Assembly (NCBI GenBank): GCA_965661115.1 | Contig: CBFICO010000007.1 | Coordinates: 1 to 52,679, forward strand | Length of the DNA stretch: 52,679 nt | Source of the DNA: UBA6770 sp965661115 | Lineage (GTDB): Bacteria; Bacteroidota; Bacteroidia; Flavobacteriales_G; Salibacteraceae | Reading direction: 5' to 3' | Part shown: positions 8,251 to 18,056 of the stretch, piece after piece | Numbering within the stretch: position 1 is the first letter of the stretch | Layout: every line of letters begins with the position of its first letter | Made by a program: the position numbers and the translations under genes | The notes under the pieces: generated by a model | Seen by the model: only the letters and a program-made list of their open reading frames with translations | Databases searched by the model: none | Told to the model about the DNA's origin: nothing

Positions 8251-11079
8251 ATGGCGGTAAAAAAAGACATTTTAGAAACGTATAAAACCGAAGATTTTAT
8301 ACTTGTAAAAGGAGCAAAAGAACACAACTTAAAAAACATTGATGTTGCTATTCCCCGCAATCAATTTGTGGTAATTACAGGCCTTTCAGGCAGCGGGAAA
8401 TCTTCGTTAGCATTTGACACACTTTACGCAGAAGGACAAAGAAGATATGTTGAAAGCTTATCATCTTATGCTAGACAATTTCTAGGGAAGATTGATAAAC
8501 CAGCTGTTGATTACATTAAAGGAATATCCCCCGCAGTAGCAATCGAACAAAAAACGGGGTCTAGCTCTACAAGATCTACCGTAGGCACAGTAACAGAAAT
8601 TTACGATTATCTAAAACTACTTTTTGCTCGAATAGGAAAAACCATTTCTCCTATTTCAGGTAAAGAAGTAAAACGCAATGCTCCAAAAGATGTTTTTGAA
8701 TATATCCATAAACTAGAAGAAAACACCAAGATAATGTTGTCTTGCAGGCTTGTTTTGCGTGAAAAAGAAACCCTGAGTACCAAGCTTCAACTGCTTAAAC
8801 AGCAAGGTTATTCTCGACTATTGCAAAATGGAAAGGCAAAAAAAATTGAAGATATTATTCAAGACAAAAAAGCGGATACTGATACACTTGAATTACTGGT
8901 AGATAGATTTACCGTAAAATTAAATGATGAAAATAATCAAGCCAGAATAAGAGATTCTATTGACTTGGCCTACTTTGAAGGAGCTAATGAATGCAACTTA
9001 CATATTGTAAAATCAGAAGGAACTAAAACCCAAAACTTTTCTAACCGATTTGAACTGGACGGAATAAAATTCGAAATCCCTTCAGATTATTTCTTTAGTT
9101 TCAACAACCCTGTTGGCGCATGCAAAACTTGTGAAGGTCTAGGAAGCATCATTGGTATTGACCCAGATTTAGTAATTCCTAACCCTTCTCTCTCTGTTTA
9201 TGAAGGTGCAGTGGTGTGTTGGAAAGGCGAAAAAATGAGTAAATGGAAAGATCAATTGGTGTCCGCTTCTCACCATTTTAATTTTCCTATTCATAAACCA
9301 ATTCAAGACTTATCGGATAAAGAATACGATTTGCTCTGGGAGGGCAACATTTATTTTGGAGGCATAAACGATTTTTTTAAAATGTTGGAAGAAAACTCGT
9401 ACAAAATCCAGTACAGAGTTATGCTTTCTCGTTACAGAGGAAAAACCACGTGCCCAGATTGTAAAGGCACTCGATTGCGAAAAGATGCCAATTACGTAAA
9501 AATCAATGGTAAATCAATAACCGACATTATCCTAACTGAGTTCAAGCATTTACCTGCATTCTTCGAGAATCTTGAACTTACAAATTATGATAAACAAATC
9601 GCCAAAAGAATACTGCAAGAAATAAAAGCTAGAATAGGATACTTAAATAAAGTTGGTTTAGGTTATTTGAGGTTAAACAGATTATCCTCTACCCTTTCTG
9701 GCGGAGAAACTCAACGCATTAACCTAGCTACCTCTCTGGGTTCAAGCTTAGTAGGAAGCATGTACATATTGGATGAGCCTTCAATTGGTTTGCACCCCAG
9801 GGATACAGAGCAATTGGTTGCTGTATTAAGATCTTTACAAACGTTAGGTAATACCGTTGTGGTGGTAGAACATGAAGAAGAAGTAATTCGAGAAGCGGAT
9901 ACCATTATTGACTTAGGCCCACTAGCCGGAACGGAGGGTGGAACACTTACGTTTCAAGGCACACAGAAGGATTTACTGAAAGAAAATAATAGTCTTACTG
10001 CCAAATACCTGACTGGAATTGAGAAAATTGAAACACCAAAAAATCGCAGAAAGTGGACAAAATCCATTACCATAAAAGGCGCTGCTGAGCACAATCTAAA
10101 ATCTATTGATGTGTCATTTCCTTTGAATACCTTAACGGTTATTTCCGGAGTTAGCGGCAGCGGAAAAAGCACCTTAATGAATAAGATTTTATTTCCGGCT
10201 GTTACCAAACAACTTGGTGGCGCTGCTTATTCAAGCGGTAAATTTCAGGGCATTGAAGGCGATTTAAAGTGCATTGGTGCGGTTGAGTACATAGATCAAA
10301 ATCCAATTGGAAAATCGTCAAGGTCCAACCCTGTGACTTACATTAAAGCTTACGATGATATCAGGACTTTATTTGCTGGACAGGGTTTAGCTAAAATGCG
10401 CGGATACAAACCAGCAACATTTTCTTTTAACGTAGAAGGTGGGCGTTGCGAAAAATGTAAAGGTGATGGAAGCATTACCGTTGAAATGCAATTTATGCCC
10501 GATATTCAGTTGAAGTGCGACGTTTGCGACGGAACTCGCTTTCAGGAAGATGTTTTAGAAGTGAAGTTTCAAGACAAAAACATATCTGACATATTGAACT
10601 TGACTATAGATGATGCACTCATATTTTTTGGAAAATCTGACAACAAAACAGCTCAAAAAGTTGCTGCTAAACTAACACCCTTGGCTGACGTAGGATTGGG
10701 TTACGTTGCTTTGGGTCAAGCATCGAATACCTTAAGTGGTGGTGAAGCACAACGTATAAAACTCGCGTCTTTTCTGCTTAAAGGGAAAGCGAATCAAAGC
10801 AAAGACAGAACCTTATTCATTTTTGACGAACCTACTACTGGGCTACATTTTCACGATGTAAAAAAACTATTAAAAGCATTAAACGCATTGGTTGAGTTAG
10901 GCCATTCGATAATTGTGGTGGAGCACAACCTAGATGTAATAAAAAGTGCCGATTGGCTTATAGACCTTGGTCCAGAAGGAGGAGCAGAAGGTGGAAATCT
11001 CATCTACGAAGGCACACCTGAGGGAATTGTAAAAAGTAAAACATCGCACACCGGCAGGTACCTAAAAGAAAAACTATAA
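8251..11079 (+). CDS. uvrA: Excinuclease ABC subunit A
   Basis: DNA damage recognition ATPase of nucleotide excision repair; works as a dimer with UvrB in the cytoplasm. At 942 residues it is the usual length. First Walker A is GLSGSGKSS (44-52), followed by the conserved RRYVESLSSYARQFLG segment. Zinc modules show CKTCEGLG with CPDCKGTR, and later CEKCKGDG with CDVCDGTR. Both ABC signatures are present (LSGGETQRINLA, LSGGEAQRIKLA), each followed by a Walker B (ILDEPSIGLHPRD, IFDEPTTGLHFHD). The second Walker A is GVSGSGKST. All key residues look intact. The MBL gene follows after 11 bases, so the two are probably co-transcribed. Confidence 0.98.
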   Translation: MAVKKDILETYKTEDFILVKGAKEHNLKNIDVAIPRNQFVVITGLSGSGKSSLAFDTLYAEGQRRYVESLSSYARQFLGKIDKPAVDYIKGISPAVAIEQKTGSSSTRSTVGTVTEIYDYLKLLFARIGKTISPISGKEVKRNAPKDVFEYIHKLEENTKIMLSCRLVLREKETLSTKLQLLKQQGYSRLLQNGKAKKIEDIIQDKKADTDTLELLVDRFTVKLNDENNQARIRDSIDLAYFEGANECNLHIVKSEGTKTQNFSNRFELDGIKFEIPSDYFFSFNNPVGACKTCEGLGSIIGIDPDLVIPNPSLSVYEGAVVCWKGEKMSKWKDQLVSASHHFNFPIHKPIQDLSDKEYDLLWEGNIYFGGINDFFKMLEENSYKIQYRVMLSRYRGKTTCPDCKGTRLRKDANYVKINGKSITDIILTEFKHLPAFFENLELTNYDKQIAKRILQEIKARIGYLNKVGLGYLRLNRLSSTLSGGETQRINLATSLGSSLVGSMYILDEPSIGLHPRDTEQLVAVLRSLQTLGNTVVVVEHEEEVIREADTIIDLGPLAGTEGGTLTFQGTQKDLLKENNSLTAKYLTGIEKIETPKNRRKWTKSITIKGAAEHNLKSIDVSFPLNTLTVISGVSGSGKSTLMNKILFPAVTKQLGGAAYSSGKFQGIEGDLKCIGAVEYIDQNPIGKSSRSNPVTYIKAYDDIRTLFAGQGLAKMRGYKPATFSFNVEGGRCEKCKGDGSITVEMQFMPDIQLKCDVCDGTRFQEDVLEVKFQDKNISDILNLTIDDALIFFGKSDNKTAQKVAAKLTPLADVGLGYVALGQASNTLSGGEAQRIKLASFLLKGKANQSKDRTLFIFDEPTTGLHFHDVKKLLKALNALVELGHSIIVVEHNLDVIKSADWLIDLGPEGGAEGGNLIYEGTPEGIVKSKTSHTGRYLKEKL

Positions 11080-11090
11080 AACACTTTAGC

Positions 11091-11945
11091 ATGAAATTGT
11101 ACTCTATAGAAACGGGATTATTTAAACTGGATGGCGGTGCCATGTTTGGTGTAGTACCAAAATCTTTGTGGAGTTCAAAATACGAAGCAGACAGCAACAA
11201 TATGTGCACCTGGGCTATGCGATGCCTTTTAGTAGAATACAGCGATAGGTTGGTTTTAATAGATACTGGAATTGGAAATAAACAATCGGAAAAGTTCTTT
11301 GGACATTACTTTTTACACGGCGATTACACTTTGGATAAAAGCTTAGCAAAGTTCGGGTTTACTAGAGAAGACATAACTGACGTTTTTTTAACTCATTTAC
11401 ATTTTGATCATTGCGGAGGTGCAATAGAATGGAATTCAGCAAAAGATGGATATCAACCTACGTTTAAAAATGCAACGTACTGGAGCCATTCTGATCATTG
11501 GCAGTGGGCAATTGAACCAAATGCTCGTGAAAGAGCATCATTCTTAAAAGAAAACATTTTACCAATTCAAGAATCGGGACAACTAAAATTTGTACAAAGT
11601 AGCGGTGAATATACCCATGAGCTTTTTCCGGGATTTAAGGCGCTGATTGTAAATGGCCATACCGAAGCACAAATGATTCCGCATATTGAGGTAAATGGAA
11701 AAACCATAGTTTATATGGCGGACTTGCTTCCTTCTCATGCACATGTGCCACTGGCTTGGGTTATGGGTTACGATACTAGGCCTCTTCTAACCTTAAGCGA
11801 AAAAGATAAATTCTGTAAAAAGGCCATTGAAAATGACTACACGCTGCTATTTGAGCACGATGCTGTTTACGAGTGTGGAAATTTGAAATTAACCGAGCGA
11901 GGAGTACGGTTTAACGAAGGCTTTAAACTTTCCGAAATTTTATAG
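11091..11945 (+). CDS. MBL-fold metallo-hydrolase
   Basis: Metallo-beta-lactamase fold protein, 284 residues, no signal peptide, so cytoplasmic. The metal motif THLHFDHCGG supplies H102, H104, D106 and H107; further ligands are probably the His in NGHTEAQ, the Asp in YMADLLPSHAH and the late His in LFEHD. The general form is close to the lactonase/AHL-hydrolase-like branch, but the substrate cannot be named. It begins 11 bases after uvrA, which suggests shared transcription. The 3' end overlaps the converging gene by 6 bases. It ends in TAG. Confidence 0.9.
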   Translation: MKLYSIETGLFKLDGGAMFGVVPKSLWSSKYEADSNNMCTWAMRCLLVEYSDRLVLIDTGIGNKQSEKFFGHYFLHGDYTLDKSLAKFGFTREDITDVFLTHLHFDHCGGAIEWNSAKDGYQPTFKNATYWSHSDHWQWAIEPNARERASFLKENILPIQESGQLKFVQSSGEYTHELFPGFKALIVNGHTEAQMIPHIEVNGKTIVYMADLLPSHAHVPLAWVMGYDTRPLLTLSEKDKFCKKAIENDYTLLFEHDAVYECGNLKLTERGVRFNEGFKLSEIL

Positions 11946-14702
11946 TTGATTGGCATAACCCTGAAAGCGCTGTGCTTCAGCCTGATTGCCTTCTTGCTTA
12001 TAAATTTGCGCCATCATTTCATACGCTGGCTTAAAGTTAGGCATGCCTTCAATACACTTTTGTAAATTCTGTTTTGCCGAGTTCAAATCTCCAGCATTTG
12101 CATACGCCACAGCCATTATATAATATGAGTTATCGTACTTAGGATTCTCCTTTAAAACCTCTTTAGAAGTTTCTATGGCTTCCTTTAGTTTACCTGCATT
12201 CAAATACAATAAAGACCTAGTGTACAGAGCTTTATCGTAATTTGGGTAGATACGCATAATATCCTCAGTAACTTTAACTCCCAAATCGAATTGTCTTGTA
12301 TTTAAGTACGCTTGAGCAAGGTTTAAATAGGCAACTTCTGACATTGGATCTTCTGCAATAGCCTCTTTTAATAAACGAATCGCATTACCATTATCTCCTC
12401 TTGAGAGCGCTTGAATTCCTTCAAAATCTTTGCGCGTTTTACGCTCAATTACGGCACACATCGGTGTGTTATCAACCGTAACCGCATAGGCCGTATTAGT
12501 TGGAGGCCACAAGTTTCGTTTTAGCTGACCAGGGTTTATATAACTATTGACACATATGTAATAATCCCAATCTTTTGTTCCTCTATCGTAGTATCTAGCA
12601 TAAGACAATGAAATGCTCTTATTTAATTCGTTTCTGGCAAAGTATCGAACAGAAAAGAGACCGTTCGTCGCAATTTTAAGCGGATTTTCTTCAGAATATT
12701 TACTTAAATCAATATTCTGTTGAATCCATTCATAAGCCTCTTTGGTACTGTGGTAATAGTAATCGGTTTCGTATTTAGACGCAGCTGCATCTATGCCACC
12801 TACAACTTCATTAAAATATTGGTACTGGTAAGGGTGATTAGAAAAAGTATGCTTCAGCGGGTGAAATGCCAATGCAATAATACCAAGCAATGCAAGCTTT
12901 TGGAACATTCTATTTTTAACAAAAGAGACCAACTGATCGTAACCAATTGCAGCACACACTGCTACGGGCGGATAAACAAACAATGCATGTCGCCAACCTC
13001 CATATACATTACTATTTTTGTAAATTATATAAGCTATTGGGAAAGCAAAAGCAAAGAACACGCAGAATTTCCAGAACAATTCCATTCGGTTTTGATACTT
13101 AAAATACAAACCCAAAAAGGACAATACCCCTACCCAAACAACTATTGGCGTGGTAATTAGAATATACTTTGAAATGTAATACCACGGCAAGAAATCACTC
13201 CAGACTATTTCTCCCTCAAACAGCTGGCGGATACTCGTACCGTAGCTGGTCATCACGTTTAAAGACTCCAATGGGTTTGCGATTGGGTCAATTAAGGCAT
13301 AGGGCCAAAGGATGATTCCCGCAATGTAACCTAGCACAAAGATTCCTCCCAAAGAGGTGAAAATTGGTTTTAATCGTTTCAGATTTTCGGGACTAAATGC
13401 CTTTACCAAACTACCTGAAATTATGAGGTAATACAGTCCAGTAAATAACCCCAAGTAAGCAAACAATAGTAAACCTCCAATTCTAATTCCAATAGAAATA
13501 CCGATTGCCATTGCAACCAAAAGGACATGCTTAAACTTGATTTGTGTAATGTTTCTGAGGTAATTTAGGATGTAATACAATCCAATTATGTAACTCATTG
13601 CAAATGGAATATCCTTAGGATTATTCCACGAATGGCCTAATATTCTTGGAGAAATGAAGACTAGAAACATAGCAATAAGTCCAGCACGCCAACTTTTTAT
13701 TCTAACTGCAAGGAGTCCGCAAAACAGAATGAGCAACCAGCCGGTAAGAGAATTAATTACGTGTCGCCATTCATATTCATTTTCAATAGAAAACATTTTA
13801 TTAAAAGCCGCTGTAACCAAATCGAATGAACTACCATAAAGATGAAGTAAGGTCTTGGGGTCCTCAACTGCTGTTCGGTTTTGATCGTTTACTTCGCCAA
13901 AGTTCATAAACCAATTTAGAACAGCCTTACCCTGTTTATACTGCACAAACTCATCACCCGAGATGCCCGAATTATATGCGGCTATTGGCATTCCAGTAAG
14001 CAGAATCAAAGCAAAAGCAAAAAACTTCATGCGGTAAAAAGATTCTTCTGCCAAAAATGAATAGCGCTCAATAGGTTTGGATTTTAATTCTTTTAGAGGA
14101 AGTATTACATACCACCAAAAGAACCGCAGAATTTTACTGCTAAAAGACACCTTCTCTTCTTGTTCGATAGGCGAATTCTTTTTGATTTCAATAGCCTTAG
14201 TTTTTAAAGAAAGTTTTTTGGCTAAGAAATCAAGTTGATTACTGAGGTTGCTCTCTTTTGAATTACTCTCTAATGCATATGCCAGCAGTTCGGTTTTACA
14301 AACCTTTAATGTCGTTGGGCTCTTTTTTTGCTCCTCATTTTGACCAACATAGCTAATTGAAAGCACATCTATTTCTGAAACCTGTTGCAGCAAATCGTGC
14401 AATTCTATTTTATGTTTCAGCTTTTTACCATCGAGTAATACGGTGTTTATGGAGTTGTAATTGGCTAACAATTCATTAATTGAATCGGAAGTAATACTCG
14501 CATTAAGCTTAATAAGTACTTCATTTTCAGTAGAAACAGATCCTTCCAAAAACAAGCGACAATTTGCTGATTTATCCGCTTTTAAACGCCCATAGCTTTC
14601 TAAGATTGCATTTACTTGATCTTCAGAAACGTTGGTTAATACAAAATCAATTATTGAGCTTGAAACCTGTTGTGACTGTTGTTGCTTTTCTTTACTAGCC
14701 AT
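11940..14702 (-). CDS. GT39-like membrane glycosyltransferase fused to C-terminal TPRs
   Basis: A 920-residue protein in three parts. Residues 1-190 are soluble and unrecognised, rich in charged and Ser/Asn residues. Residues ~222-600 hold about ten or more membrane segments; the first external loop has SGISGDEFVQY with D250-E251, the acidic pair typical of PMT/GT39-type sugar transferases that use lipid-linked donors. After a soluble stretch, residues ~770-915 are four TPR-like units (for example AYLNLAQAYLNTRQFDLGV). The combination suggests glycosylation of an exported partner held by the TPRs; this is inference. It starts at ATG 14702, 62 bases after the CoA-binding gene. Confidence 0.75.
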   Translation of the reverse strand: MASKEKQQQSQQVSSSIIDFVLTNVSEDQVNAILESYGRLKADKSANCRLFLEGSVSTENEVLIKLNASITSDSINELLANYNSINTVLLDGKKLKHKIELHDLLQQVSEIDVLSISYVGQNEEQKKSPTTLKVCKTELLAYALESNSKESNLSNQLDFLAKKLSLKTKAIEIKKNSPIEQEEKVSFSSKILRFFWWYVILPLKELKSKPIERYSFLAEESFYRMKFFAFALILLTGMPIAAYNSGISGDEFVQYKQGKAVLNWFMNFGEVNDQNRTAVEDPKTLLHLYGSSFDLVTAAFNKMFSIENEYEWRHVINSLTGWLLILFCGLLAVRIKSWRAGLIAMFLVFISPRILGHSWNNPKDIPFAMSYIIGLYYILNYLRNITQIKFKHVLLVAMAIGISIGIRIGGLLLFAYLGLFTGLYYLIISGSLVKAFSPENLKRLKPIFTSLGGIFVLGYIAGIILWPYALIDPIANPLESLNVMTSYGTSIRQLFEGEIVWSDFLPWYYISKYILITTPIVVWVGVLSFLGLYFKYQNRMELFWKFCVFFAFAFPIAYIIYKNSNVYGGWRHALFVYPPVAVCAAIGYDQLVSFVKNRMFQKLALLGIIALAFHPLKHTFSNHPYQYQYFNEVVGGIDAAASKYETDYYYHSTKEAYEWIQQNIDLSKYSEENPLKIATNGLFSVRYFARNELNKSISLSYARYYDRGTKDWDYYICVNSYINPGQLKRNLWPPTNTAYAVTVDNTPMCAVIERKTRKDFEGIQALSRGDNGNAIRLLKEAIAEDPMSEVAYLNLAQAYLNTRQFDLGVKVTEDIMRIYPNYDKALYTRSLLYLNAGKLKEAIETSKEVLKENPKYDNSYYIMAVAYANAGDLNSAKQNLQKCIEGMPNFKPAYEMMAQIYKQEGNQAEAQRFQGYANQL

Positions 14703-14764
14703 ACCCGAATTTTGGAGTTGGCTAAAGTAATTATTTGAATACTAAAATGAGCAATATAGCGGTA

Positions 14765-15133
14765 TTAAAAGGTATCTAAAGAAAGCATAACCAAAGTACA
14801 CGCTGTTTGAGCTTCAATGCCATTTTTTTGAACCAAATGTATGAACTCATCACTTTCGGTACCAGGGTTAAACACCACCCTTCTGGGGTTTAAACTCAGC
14901 ACATAATCGTAAATAGCAGGCTGGCGTTTTGGTCCAATGTAAAGTGTTACCGTATCGACATCAGAAATTTCAGGAGTACCAGTCTGAATATTCATTCCGT
15001 TTACCTCACCTTCTTTCAAGCCAACTAAAACTGGATTATGTCCTCTACTTTTCAAAGCTACTGCCGCTTTATACGCGTACCTATCAGGATTTGTGGAAGC
15101 TCCTAGCACTACAACTTTCTCTGCTTTTCTCAT
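14765..15133 (-). CDS. CoA-binding domain protein
   Basis: A 122-residue single-domain Rossmann protein of the CoA_binding_2 type. It shows GASTNPDRYAYKA near the N-terminus as the nucleotide-binding loop, then alternating strands and helices (VDTVTLYIG, RRVVFNPGTES) and a final TACTLVML. The family resembles the CoA-binding domain of succinyl-CoA ligase but lacks the catalytic part; its role is unknown. It follows the secreted 427-residue protein by 25 bases and could be the last gene of that operon or a separate unit. Cytoplasmic. Confidence 0.9.
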   Translation of the reverse strand: MRKAEKVVVLGASTNPDRYAYKAAVALKSRGHNPVLVGLKEGEVNGMNIQTGTPEISDVDTVTLYIGPKRQPAIYDYVLSLNPRRVVFNPGTESDEFIHLVQKNGIEAQTACTLVMLSLDTF

Positions 15134-15158
15134 TTCTCAAATTTACTACTTGTACAGG

Positions 15159-16442
15159 CTAAAAGAGTCGCTCTCGGTACAAAAATGGTTTTTCTGGACT
15201 TGAAGGTTTTTTGTATAAATAATACACGTATCCATTGTAAACTTCTAGGTTTTCGGCAAATTGTTTTTCAACTGTGAATGATTGAATTGCTGTTCCTGTT
15301 TCTACATCCACTTCTTTTAAAATGAAATAACCTTTTTTCTTGAAAACCCCATAAAACTTCTGGTTTACTTCATCGTGAACCAAACGGTTTTTCCACAAAA
15401 ATCGTCGCTCTGAAAAATGATAATCTATGGAAACGCTATCTACCTTTTTAAAATCTTTAATTCGATACAAAAAGTTGGCAGAATGATCAAAAATGAGCAA
15501 GGTATCATTCACGTTAAAAAGTGGCGCATAAACGGGTTCGTAATACAGAGACTTATGAAACCCAGTCATAATGGCGGCTACGTCCTTTTTATCCATGTTG
15601 GGTATCTGCTCAGCTATCTCCCTAGCCTCTCTTTTCTGTTCTAAAGACATTTCGTAATACTCCCAGCGGTACATTTTATTTACAATTTCGTTGGTAAGTG
15701 AAGCCAACAAAAAATAATTTGAATCTCTAGCATCAAAAGCATAATAGTTCATGCGTGGTAGGTACTCTATAAAGTCATTAAACACGATGTGGTTCTCTAT
15801 TGAATCCACACAATTATTGAGATGAAAACTATAGTCTTTTTTATCGATTTCAACCAGAATAACAGAACGCTCCAATACATTAAGCTGATAAGTTTTCCGC
15901 TCAGTTTCTAAAAAGATATTTCCTTTATAATCCTCAATAAAGCCTGTTGGAATTCCTGATATCGGCTGCTCAAACAACACCTCTTGGTTTTGGTTACACA
16001 CAGTTAGTTCAGCATCTTTTATTGACTTATTGAATGTGATGAGCACAATTTTATCATTGTAAAATGCATAATCGTGAACATAATGATAGAGCGAATGAAA
16101 CACTGTCTCGGGGCCTTTTTCTTCAAAAGAAAACTCGGGCAAACTGTACGTTTTAGGTTGCAATAAAAGTTTGTTCAACCAAACTTGGTTATTGTTTAGC
16201 CAGATGGTATCGTACGATACGTGAGAAATACACATGCTCCGTTTTTCAACATAGCTTGGTAGGGTAATCATTCCTTTTTTATTGGATGTGGCAAGTACTT
16301 TTCCGTACTGATTTATTAAATGAGCATTGCTTATGTAGGACTGATTTTGAGCATCCACAAGCTGTACTTGATATTGCGCAAGTAAGTTTTTGGAGCTAAA
16401 AAAACTCACTAAAACCATTACTATGATGCAAAAGCCTCTCAT
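15159..16442 (-). CDS. Exported protein, last member of plug/sigma/TPR operon
   Basis: A 427-residue protein with a signal peptide (first ~22 residues, ending LLAQ before YQVQLVDA). Residues ~25-95 look like a small beta-sandwich of the carboxypeptidase-regulatory kind, with repeated strand-turn patterns. The remainder, ~105-427, is rich in repeated strand pairs (YNGYVYYLYKKP, GNIFLETERKTYQLNV) that suggest a beta-propeller, a common 6-bladed layout in exported Bacteroidota proteins. No catalytic motif is visible. Its ATG overlaps the stop of the preceding gene by 4 bases (ATGA), which implies translational coupling. Possibly the periplasmic or surface sensing partner of the operon; that is inference. 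Confidence 0.7.
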   Translation of the reverse strand: MRGFCIIVMVLVSFFSSKNLLAQYQVQLVDAQNQSYISNAHLINQYGKVLATSNKKGMITLPSYVEKRSMCISHVSYDTIWLNNNQVWLNKLLLQPKTYSLPEFSFEEKGPETVFHSLYHYVHDYAFYNDKIVLITFNKSIKDAELTVCNQNQEVLFEQPISGIPTGFIEDYKGNIFLETERKTYQLNVLERSVILVEIDKKDYSFHLNNCVDSIENHIVFNDFIEYLPRMNYYAFDARDSNYFLLASLTNEIVNKMYRWEYYEMSLEQKREAREIAEQIPNMDKKDVAAIMTGFHKSLYYEPVYAPLFNVNDTLLIFDHSANFLYRIKDFKKVDSVSIDYHFSERRFLWKNRLVHDEVNQKFYGVFKKKGYFILKEVDVETGTAIQSFTVEKQFAENLEVYNGYVYYLYKKPSSPEKPFLYRERLF

Positions 16443-17485
16443 CTTAATAGACTCAATTTACTTAGCGCTTGTTTTTTATAAAAGCCATTTGATTTGGCAA
16501 TAGAATGCAATTCTGTAATTGCCTCATCCGAATTATCTAACTCAATAAGCGCTAAGGCTTTATACCACTTAGCCTCTTCTGCAAACATGGAGTTAGGCTG
16601 TGCCAAAACTTTATCCCATGAATGCAAAGCGTATCCAAAATCTGATGCTCTAAAATGCGCTAAACCTTTATAGAATAACAAGTTCTGATCATTTGGAAAC
16701 ATATACTGCAAAGCGGTAAATAGGTTAACGCTTCGCTCGTATTTCCCTTTATCCATAAAGTACAATGCGCGCTGAATTTTTCTGTAGTAATTGACGTTCA
16801 ACTCATCGTTAAACTGAAAATCAAAACCATCCTGTGCAGGAGTTCCACTTAAATATTCAGGTTTTTCATGCTGCGAATTTTTCAGATTAAGCACCTTATA
16901 ATTGCGAATAAACCGGTAATTAAACAAGCGTTTTATGGGCTGAATTACAGCTTTGTTTCTGTTTATCGGGAGTGCATAAAACTCTTCAGGTGAAAACTCT
17001 GCAAGCAACAATTCTCCGTGATTCTTGAAATGATCGTCTCGTAAATTTTCAGAAGAGCTTTTAGCTTGAAAGCTGGGTTCTACAGAAAGCTGCTCTTCAA
17101 CAATCTCTATTGATTCTCGGTTTAAAGTTTTGGGTAGTGTATATGTGTTTACTGGCTTTGAAAACGCAATGGTTTGTTGGTTCTCAGAGCCATTGTTGTG
17201 CTTTGTGTAGCTAATTATTGAAAAAGCACAACCTATAAATACAATACCGAATAATGAAATCAAATAATAAAATACCGATTGATTTTGAATACCTCGATTG
17301 TTAGAAGAAAGGCTCGCGTCTAAACGTTTTTCGAGGGCAGCAATCTCAGACTCAGAAACTTGATCCAGCGCCGCATCAAAATAATCTTCTTCTAAAGCAA
17401 TTTGCTCAAAGTCGTGCCAATTTTCAGAAGGATTACCTCCCGTAAAATCGTTACTGAATATGTCTTTTACTTTATTCGTTCCCAT
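16439..17485 (-). CDS. Membrane-anchored TPR protein, possible anti-sigma factor
   Basis: 348 residues with one membrane helix at about 71-93, an acidic N-terminal part (~70 residues, DYFDAALDQVSESEIAALEKR) on the cytoplasmic side if N-in, and a long extracytoplasmic part. Residues ~235-345 contain TPR-like helices (RALYFMDKGKYERSVNLF, KGLAHFRASDFGYALHSW, YKALALIELDNSDEAI). The start overlaps the end of the sigma factor gene by 14 bases. A single-helix protein encoded directly after an ECF sigma factor is the standard anti-sigma layout, but no known zinc or FecR-type motif is seen, so the role is inferred from position and topology. Confidence 0.7.
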   Translation of the reverse strand: MGTNKVKDIFSNDFTGGNPSENWHDFEQIALEEDYFDAALDQVSESEIAALEKRLDASLSSNNRGIQNQSVFYYLISLFGIVFIGCAFSIISYTKHNNGSENQQTIAFSKPVNTYTLPKTLNRESIEIVEEQLSVEPSFQAKSSSENLRDDHFKNHGELLLAEFSPEEFYALPINRNKAVIQPIKRLFNYRFIRNYKVLNLKNSQHEKPEYLSGTPAQDGFDFQFNDELNVNYYRKIQRALYFMDKGKYERSVNLFTALQYMFPNDQNLLFYKGLAHFRASDFGYALHSWDKVLAQPNSMFAEEAKWYKALALIELDNSDEAITELHSIAKSNGFYKKQALSKLSLLR

Positions 17486-18041
17486 AATTTGACTCTTTTA
17501 TAAGTTGGTTTTTCAGCATTCTCTTTCCATTTTGTAGTTGAGATTTTACTTCCTTTAAATCTATTTTGAGCTCAGCAGAAATAGCTACGTAACGCATCTT
17601 TTTAAAGTAGAAAAGCTCAATGCATTTACGCTGCATTGGTGCAAGTTGACCAAGTGCATTATCTAAATCCGCATCATTTATATTGTTCAAAATGAATTCA
17701 TTATACTTTTCTTCATCTAGCACCCTTTCTACAATTTCGGAGTATTCTACCCAAACTTGTTTACTTCTTAGCTTACCAAGTGCTGCGTTTTTTGCAACCA
17801 CATACATATAAGGTCTAAGGTGTTGTACGTCGGTTTTTTCTTTTAGAATATGCATGCATTTTTCAAAGAGCTCCATCACTAAGTCTTCTGCATCTTCTTG
17901 AGTTGTCAAAAACCTTTTGCAAGTACCCAACAACAAAGGCAGGTATCTTTTATACCAGATACCAAACGCCTCTTTGTTATTGTCTTGCTGAAATCGCTTC
18001 AACAATTCTCTATCAGCAATATTTTTTAGGTTTTTACTCAT
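17472..18041 (-). CDS. ECF-type sigma-70 factor of plug/TPR operon
   Basis: A 189-residue sigma factor. Region 2 has TQEDAEDLVMELFEKC and the conserved helix LRPYMYVVAKNAALGKLR; region 4 has LAPMQRKCIELFYFKKMRY and the helix-turn-helix AISAELKIDLKEVKSQLQNG. It is shorter in the linker than the sigma factor at 7447 and clearly a different subgroup. It starts 15 bases after the plug protein gene and overlaps the membrane TPR gene by 14 bases. That context suggests it is held at the membrane by the next product and released by an envelope signal. Its target promoters are unknown. Confidence 0.92.
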   Translation of the reverse strand: MSKNLKNIADRELLKRFQQDNNKEAFGIWYKRYLPLLLGTCKRFLTTQEDAEDLVMELFEKCMHILKEKTDVQHLRPYMYVVAKNAALGKLRSKQVWVEYSEIVERVLDEEKYNEFILNNINDADLDNALGQLAPMQRKCIELFYFKKMRYVAISAELKIDLKEVKSQLQNGKRMLKNQLIKESNYGNE

Positions 18042-18056
18042 GCTTTGCCTTCTGGC

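Noticed and set aside
12720..13160. 146-codon plus-strand frame
   Set aside because: Antisense to the GT39-like membrane region; mirrors its hydrophobic codons.
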